Source of the DNA: Catelliglobosispora koreensis DSM 44566
GTDB taxonomy: Bacteria > Actinomycetota > Actinomycetes > Mycobacteriales > Micromonosporaceae
DNA length: 64,000 nt
Direction: 5' to 3'
NCBI RefSeq assembly: GCF_000379685.1
Contig: NZ_KB903283.1
Location: forward strand, 336,820-400,819
Shown: piece by piece, positions 60,970 to 64,000 of the stretch
Layout of the letters: every line of letters begins with the position of its first letter
Numbering within the stretch: position 1 is the stretch's first letter
The notes under the pieces: model-generated
What the model saw: the letters and a program-made list of their open reading frames with translations, nothing else
What the model was told of the DNA's origin: nothing
The model's database searches: none
Position numbers and translations under genes: made by a program

Positions 60970-61689
60970 GTGCGCACCGTCATCTTCTACCCGCTTATGG
61001 ACCATGTGTGGGCTGAGGAAATCGTTCGCGATCTCAGTGGGCGAATGAAGGACATATACCTCGATGTGCTTACGGGTGAAGACTTTGGGCCCAGAAACGG
61101 GTTCGATGACGCGGAGGTGGAGCTACTGGCGTTCACCTTGGGCACGAGACCACAGTTCGCGGTATGCGCGGGTATCTCCGGGCGGGTGGACGGACGGTCT
61201 GAGGTCAGGCAGGTGGCCCACGCCTTGCTGTCGCCACATGGGGGTTGTGCCCAAGACGACTTCTGCCAGCACGCATGGAGCCTCGCCGAAATTGATGCGG
61301 GTACGGCGAGCGGGCATGAGATCCTTCGGGGCAATCGAGGCGAAGCCTATCGAGCGCCGTTTCGTGTACCCGAGGAGTTTGCCCATGGGGTTGCGTTCCT
61401 GTCGGTGGAGGACGTCGCGGCCGGTGCGCGTGCAGGCTGGCTGGGCGGGCCACAAGAAGGCGCATTGGCAAGCGATCCACCGTATGCGATGGAACTGTGG
61501 GAATACATTGCCGTCGCCTGGACGATGACACTCGAGCCGAGTCAGTGTGCTGCGCACCTTAGGAGACTCGCTCAACGATCGGGCAGCCTTGATATTGCTG
61601 ATGTTGCGGCAGATCCCGAAGGCTATGGCCAGGCGTGGCTGACCTGCCTTCGTGACCGCTTTCTGACCGAAGCCGTCGATGAGCGTTAG
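60970..61689 (+). CDS. hypothetical protein
   Basis: 239 residues from GTG 60970 (MRTVIFYPLMDHVWAEEIVR); the frame extends to a TTG at 60928. No signal, membrane segment or catalytic motif is recognised. The chain is acidic, with ELLAFTLGTRPQFAVCAGIS in the first half and scattered Cys/His (HGGCAQDDFCQHAW). The HD-domain gene overlaps its end by 11 nt, so they are co-transcribed. Third-position G+C is slightly lower than in neighbours, which may mean transfer or relaxed selection. Confidence 0.6.
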   Translation: MRTVIFYPLMDHVWAEEIVRDLSGRMKDIYLDVLTGEDFGPRNGFDDAEVELLAFTLGTRPQFAVCAGISGRVDGRSEVRQVAHALLSPHGGCAQDDFCQHAWSLAEIDAGTASGHEILRGNRGEAYRAPFRVPEEFAHGVAFLSVEDVAAGARAGWLGGPQEGALASDPPYAMELWEYIAVAWTMTLEPSQCAAHLRRLAQRSGSLDIADVAADPEGYGQAWLTCLRDRFLTEAVDER

Positions 61690-62278
61690 GATGGCGGGCG
61701 TGGCTTCGCCTGCCCTGGATCGTGCGCTGAAGGATGCAGCTTGCGGGCGGCCGCTGCCTGAGCCGGTGGCGGACGTGCTGATCGCCCTGAATGCGCCGCC
61801 ACGGCTGGCGGCTCACCTGCGCTTGGTGCATGACACGGCGGTGGAGCTGACCGCCGCGATCGCTAAACAGTTCCCTGGCGTCCCGTTCGACCGCGAGGCT
61901 GTCCTGTTCGGAGCGGCGACGCACGATATCGGGAAATGCTTTTACCCCAACGAACTGTCCGGTCCCGGTTCCGCGCACGAGATGGCCGGATATGAGCTGC
62001 TGCTTTCACACGGCTACGCGGAACACTTGGCGCGGTTCGCCCGGACCCATGCCTCATGGGCGGGCCCTGGCATCGAACTGGAAGATCTGCTGGTCAGCCT
62101 CGCTGACAAAGTGTGGAAGGGTAAGCGCGCCGAGGACCTTGAGCAGCTGGCCGTCTCCCGGCTCGCGGGCGACCGGACGCCTTGGGAGGCGTTCATGGCG
62201 CTCGATGATCTGCTCATCCCGATCGCCAGCAAGGCTGATAAGCGTTTGGCGGCACAGGGCGGGCACGGGTTAACGTGA
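61679..62278 (+). CDS. HD-domain phosphohydrolase
   Basis: 199 residues from ATG 61679 (ATG 61691 is an alternative). Metal-site residues are visible: His in RLVHDTAVEL, the HD pair in AATHDIGKCF, and a later His in EMAGYELLLSHGY and RTHASW. HD proteins hydrolyse phosphomonoesters or nucleotides; the substrate is not readable. It overlaps the upstream hypothetical gene and is 4 nt from the GNAT gene, forming a short operon. Confidence 0.85.
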   Translation: MSVRMAGVASPALDRALKDAACGRPLPEPVADVLIALNAPPRLAAHLRLVHDTAVELTAAIAKQFPGVPFDREAVLFGAATHDIGKCFYPNELSGPGSAHEMAGYELLLSHGYAEHLARFARTHASWAGPGIELEDLLVSLADKVWKGKRAEDLEQLAVSRLAGDRTPWEAFMALDDLLIPIASKADKRLAAQGGHGLT

Positions 62279-62282
62279 GGCT

Positions 62283-62759
62283 GTGCCTGAACTGCAACGC
62301 CTCCGCCTAGACCACGCTGATGCCTTGCTCGCCTTTGAGCTTGAGAACCGCGACTACTTCGCCGAGTCGATTCCCGACCGTGGCGACGCCTACTTCGCTG
62401 AGTTCGGCGAGCGCTTGCGCGGCCTCATCGAGGAGCAAGAAGCCGGGCTCTGCCACTTCCACGTGCTCGTTAACAATGACGGCAGCATCGCTGGCCGGAT
62501 CAACCTCGTCGACGTTGCTGACGGTCAAGCCGAACTCGGGTACCGCATCGCGAAGAAGGCCTCTGGACAGGGTGTCGCGACGGCAGCCGTGCGGGAGATC
62601 TGCTTGCTGGCGGTGTCCTACGGGCTGAGAACGCTCATTGCCGAAACGACAGCCGGCAATGCGGGCTCGCAAGCGGTGCTCAAGAAGGCGGGATTCGTCC
62701 AAACTGGAGAAAAGTCGTTCGACGGCCGTCCCGGGCTGATGTTCAAGCGCGAGTTGTAG
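62283..62759 (+). CDS. GNAT acetyltransferase (RimJ/RimL-like)
   Basis: 158 residues from a GTG. The acetyl-CoA binding segment ELGYRIAKKASGQGVATAAV matches the Q/RxxGxG/A motif, and AETTAGNAGSQAVLKKAGFV is the typical C-terminal helix-strand of RimJ/RimL proteins. It transfers an acetyl group to an amine, possibly a protein N-terminus or an antibiotic. Fourth in a run of closely packed genes. Confidence 0.9.
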   Translation: MPELQRLRLDHADALLAFELENRDYFAESIPDRGDAYFAEFGERLRGLIEEQEAGLCHFHVLVNNDGSIAGRINLVDVADGQAELGYRIAKKASGQGVATAAVREICLLAVSYGLRTLIAETTAGNAGSQAVLKKAGFVQTGEKSFDGRPGLMFKREL

Positions 62760-62770
62760 GGTCTTCAGAC

Positions 62771-63691
62771 GTGGACACCGTCGCCGATATCGTGCAGCAC
62801 GCGTGCGCCGAGCAGGAGGTTAGCGAAGAGCTGCTGCAGGTCGCCAGGACGAACCCGCAAGCGCTTGAGCCCTTCCACCGGCAGCTGTTCGACGCTGAGC
62901 TGCACTGGCCGTGGCTACTTTACGATCACGCGAGCGAAGAGTTCGCCGCATACGTGGCGCAACAAGCGCAGGACGATCCGCGGCTGCTCAGCCTGCTGGC
63001 CGCGACGCAGACGCTGACGGCCGTGCAGGCGTTCAAGAACTGGGCCAGCATCGAGCCTGACAAGCCTTGGCACACCTGGACTCACGCCGGCGGCTGGGAG
63101 TTAACAGGACTGGGCACGAAACGTTCCCTGGGCTTTAGCGAAGGGTTCCAGCTCGTGCCCGGCGGCACCATGGGTGAGCAGATCGAGCAGGCGTGCGGCT
63201 GGTGCGGCATGAAGTTGTGGAAGATCCTCGACCTCGATCTCGCTGATCCCACGTATGCCCCGCTGGGACTGCCCGCCGCGGGCCGCATCACTGTCGCGAT
63301 GTGCTTGCGCTGCGTGTGTTACGCCCCGGCGTTCCTGAGCTATGACGGCACCGGTGGTGTCGCGTGGCACGAGTCGAACGTGCGGCCCGAATACAACGGC
63401 AACGACGACGACGAGTGGGACGCCCCCGAGTCAGGCATGTCCCTTGGCGAACCGTTGCCGCCCGGCTCGTGGTGCGATCCGTGGCACGCGGGCGGCTCGG
63501 TGCTCGGTGGCCGTCCAGATTGGATCCAGGACAACGATTTTCAGGCTTGCCCGGCGTGCGGTCAGACCATGACGTTCTTCGGCGCGATCACCGGCACCGA
63601 TCTGTATGACGACGACCTGTCGGAGGGCTGCTACTACCTGATGGCCGACCCGGTGTGCCGGGTGTCCACGGTGGTCTATCAGCAGAGCTGA
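62771..63691 (+). CDS. DUF1963-like protein with several Cys pairs
   Basis: 306 residues. The second half has CGWCGMKLWKIL, CLRCVCYAP and ACPACGQTMTFFGAI: three CxxC-type pairs that probably bind zinc. VLGGRPDWIQDNDFQACPAC resembles the GGxPxWIQ signature of DUF1963 (YwqG-like). Function unknown. It follows the GNAT gene by 11 nt. Confidence 0.7.
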   Translation: MDTVADIVQHACAEQEVSEELLQVARTNPQALEPFHRQLFDAELHWPWLLYDHASEEFAAYVAQQAQDDPRLLSLLAATQTLTAVQAFKNWASIEPDKPWHTWTHAGGWELTGLGTKRSLGFSEGFQLVPGGTMGEQIEQACGWCGMKLWKILDLDLADPTYAPLGLPAAGRITVAMCLRCVCYAPAFLSYDGTGGVAWHESNVRPEYNGNDDDEWDAPESGMSLGEPLPPGSWCDPWHAGGSVLGGRPDWIQDNDFQACPACGQTMTFFGAITGTDLYDDDLSEGCYYLMADPVCRVSTVVYQQS

Positions 63692-63740
63692 TGGTATTCG
63701 AGATTACCGATATGTTTGACCGGGCGCGAGAGTCGTGCCC

Positions 63741-64000
63741 ATGTATCGGTATATCGCATTGCCATTGGCGGTCATCCTCGCGGCTGGCACGCCCGCAAAG
63801 GCCGAGCAGCGGGAGTGGCGCGAGGTCTTCTCACCCGACGGTACGATCACTCAACTCTATGTGAAGAAGCAGGTCGACAGCCCCCTTAGTCCCTTCGCCT
63901 CGATGGCCGCTGACGTCGTCGCCTTGCAGGAGACCGGGCCGTCCAGCCAGCGGTTCGACCTCGTGTTCGTGGGCGACGGTTACACTTCCAGCCAGATGAG
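63741..64000 (+). CDS. secreted M64-type metallopeptidase, 3' partial
   Basis: From ATG 63741 the frame runs to the right edge. A Sec signal peptide (YRYIALPLAVILAAGTPAKA) is followed by a short pro-like region and DLVFVGDGYTSSQM, the conserved opening of IgA-peptidase M64 catalytic domains. The zinc-binding HExxH would lie beyond the window. GTG 63735 is an alternative start. Confidence 0.78.
   Translation, partial: MYRYIALPLAVILAAGTPAKAEQREWREVFSPDGTITQLYVKKQVDSPLSPFASMAADVVALQETGPSSQRFDLVFVGDGYTSSQM

Overview
The window is high-G+C DNA from an actinomycete. Many genes start with GTG or TTG, genes overlap by 4 nt, Tat-type RR signals occur, and there are paired dynamin-like GTPases, DUF2637/DUF4383 membrane proteins, candidate KstR and IdeR/DtxR operators and secreted proteases. 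A Pseudonocardiales-like genome (Amycolatopsis/Lentzea relatives) is my best guess, from gene content only. Coding is dense and no gene-free stretch exceeds 300 bases. I see no tRNA, rRNA, CRISPR array or insertion sequence.

Layout. 1-9.4 kb: secreted S1 protease with lectin tail (cut at the left edge), a small secreted protein, an SDR/TetR pair, small enzymes, a secreted subtilisin, and a decaying MoxR-ATPase/VWA pair. 9.4-13.7 kb: a sulfate ABC importer operon with a possible leader peptide, followed by a frameshifted Rrf2 regulator with a perfect palindrome upstream. 13.7-17.6 kb: a steroid-linked locus with cholesterol oxidase and an oxidoreductase/AhpD-like pair; both promoter regions carry an exact match to the KstR consensus. 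17.7-23.3 kb: a secreted glycoside hydrolase; a short ThrRS-like protein preceded by a leader peptide with three consecutive Thr codons and an intrinsic terminator; an amidase; a LigD-type polymerase/phosphoesterase. 23.3-34.7 kb: FG-GAP protein, MFS and MMPL exporters, a TetR gene facing repeated operators, a DUF2470 protein behind an iron box, membrane proteins and a GH3-like lipoprotein.

34.7-46.1 kb is a compact three-gene biosynthetic operon: an FkbH-type glyceryl-loading protein fused to a carrier domain, a glycosyltransferase, and one 2744-residue protein with layout C-A-PCP-C-A-PCP-TE-MFS. The adenylation codes read Gly-like and Asp-like. The thioesterase has Cys in place of the nucleophilic Ser. 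The operon could build, release and export a glyceryl-capped, glycosylated dipeptide using only three genes.

46.1-50.8 kb is a minus-strand operon of YchJ, a GNAT-serpin fusion, a winged-helix/coiled-coil/GrpE-head-like protein and a short Hsp70, possibly an undescribed chaperone module. 50.8-64 kb: a GCS2 ligase, spermidine-synthase-like and other membrane proteins, an APH-like kinase, a cluster of TGTGGATCA repeats, the DynA/DynB-like pair, a beta-lactamase-fold hydrolase, small enzymes and the start of an M64 metallopeptidase cut by the right edge.
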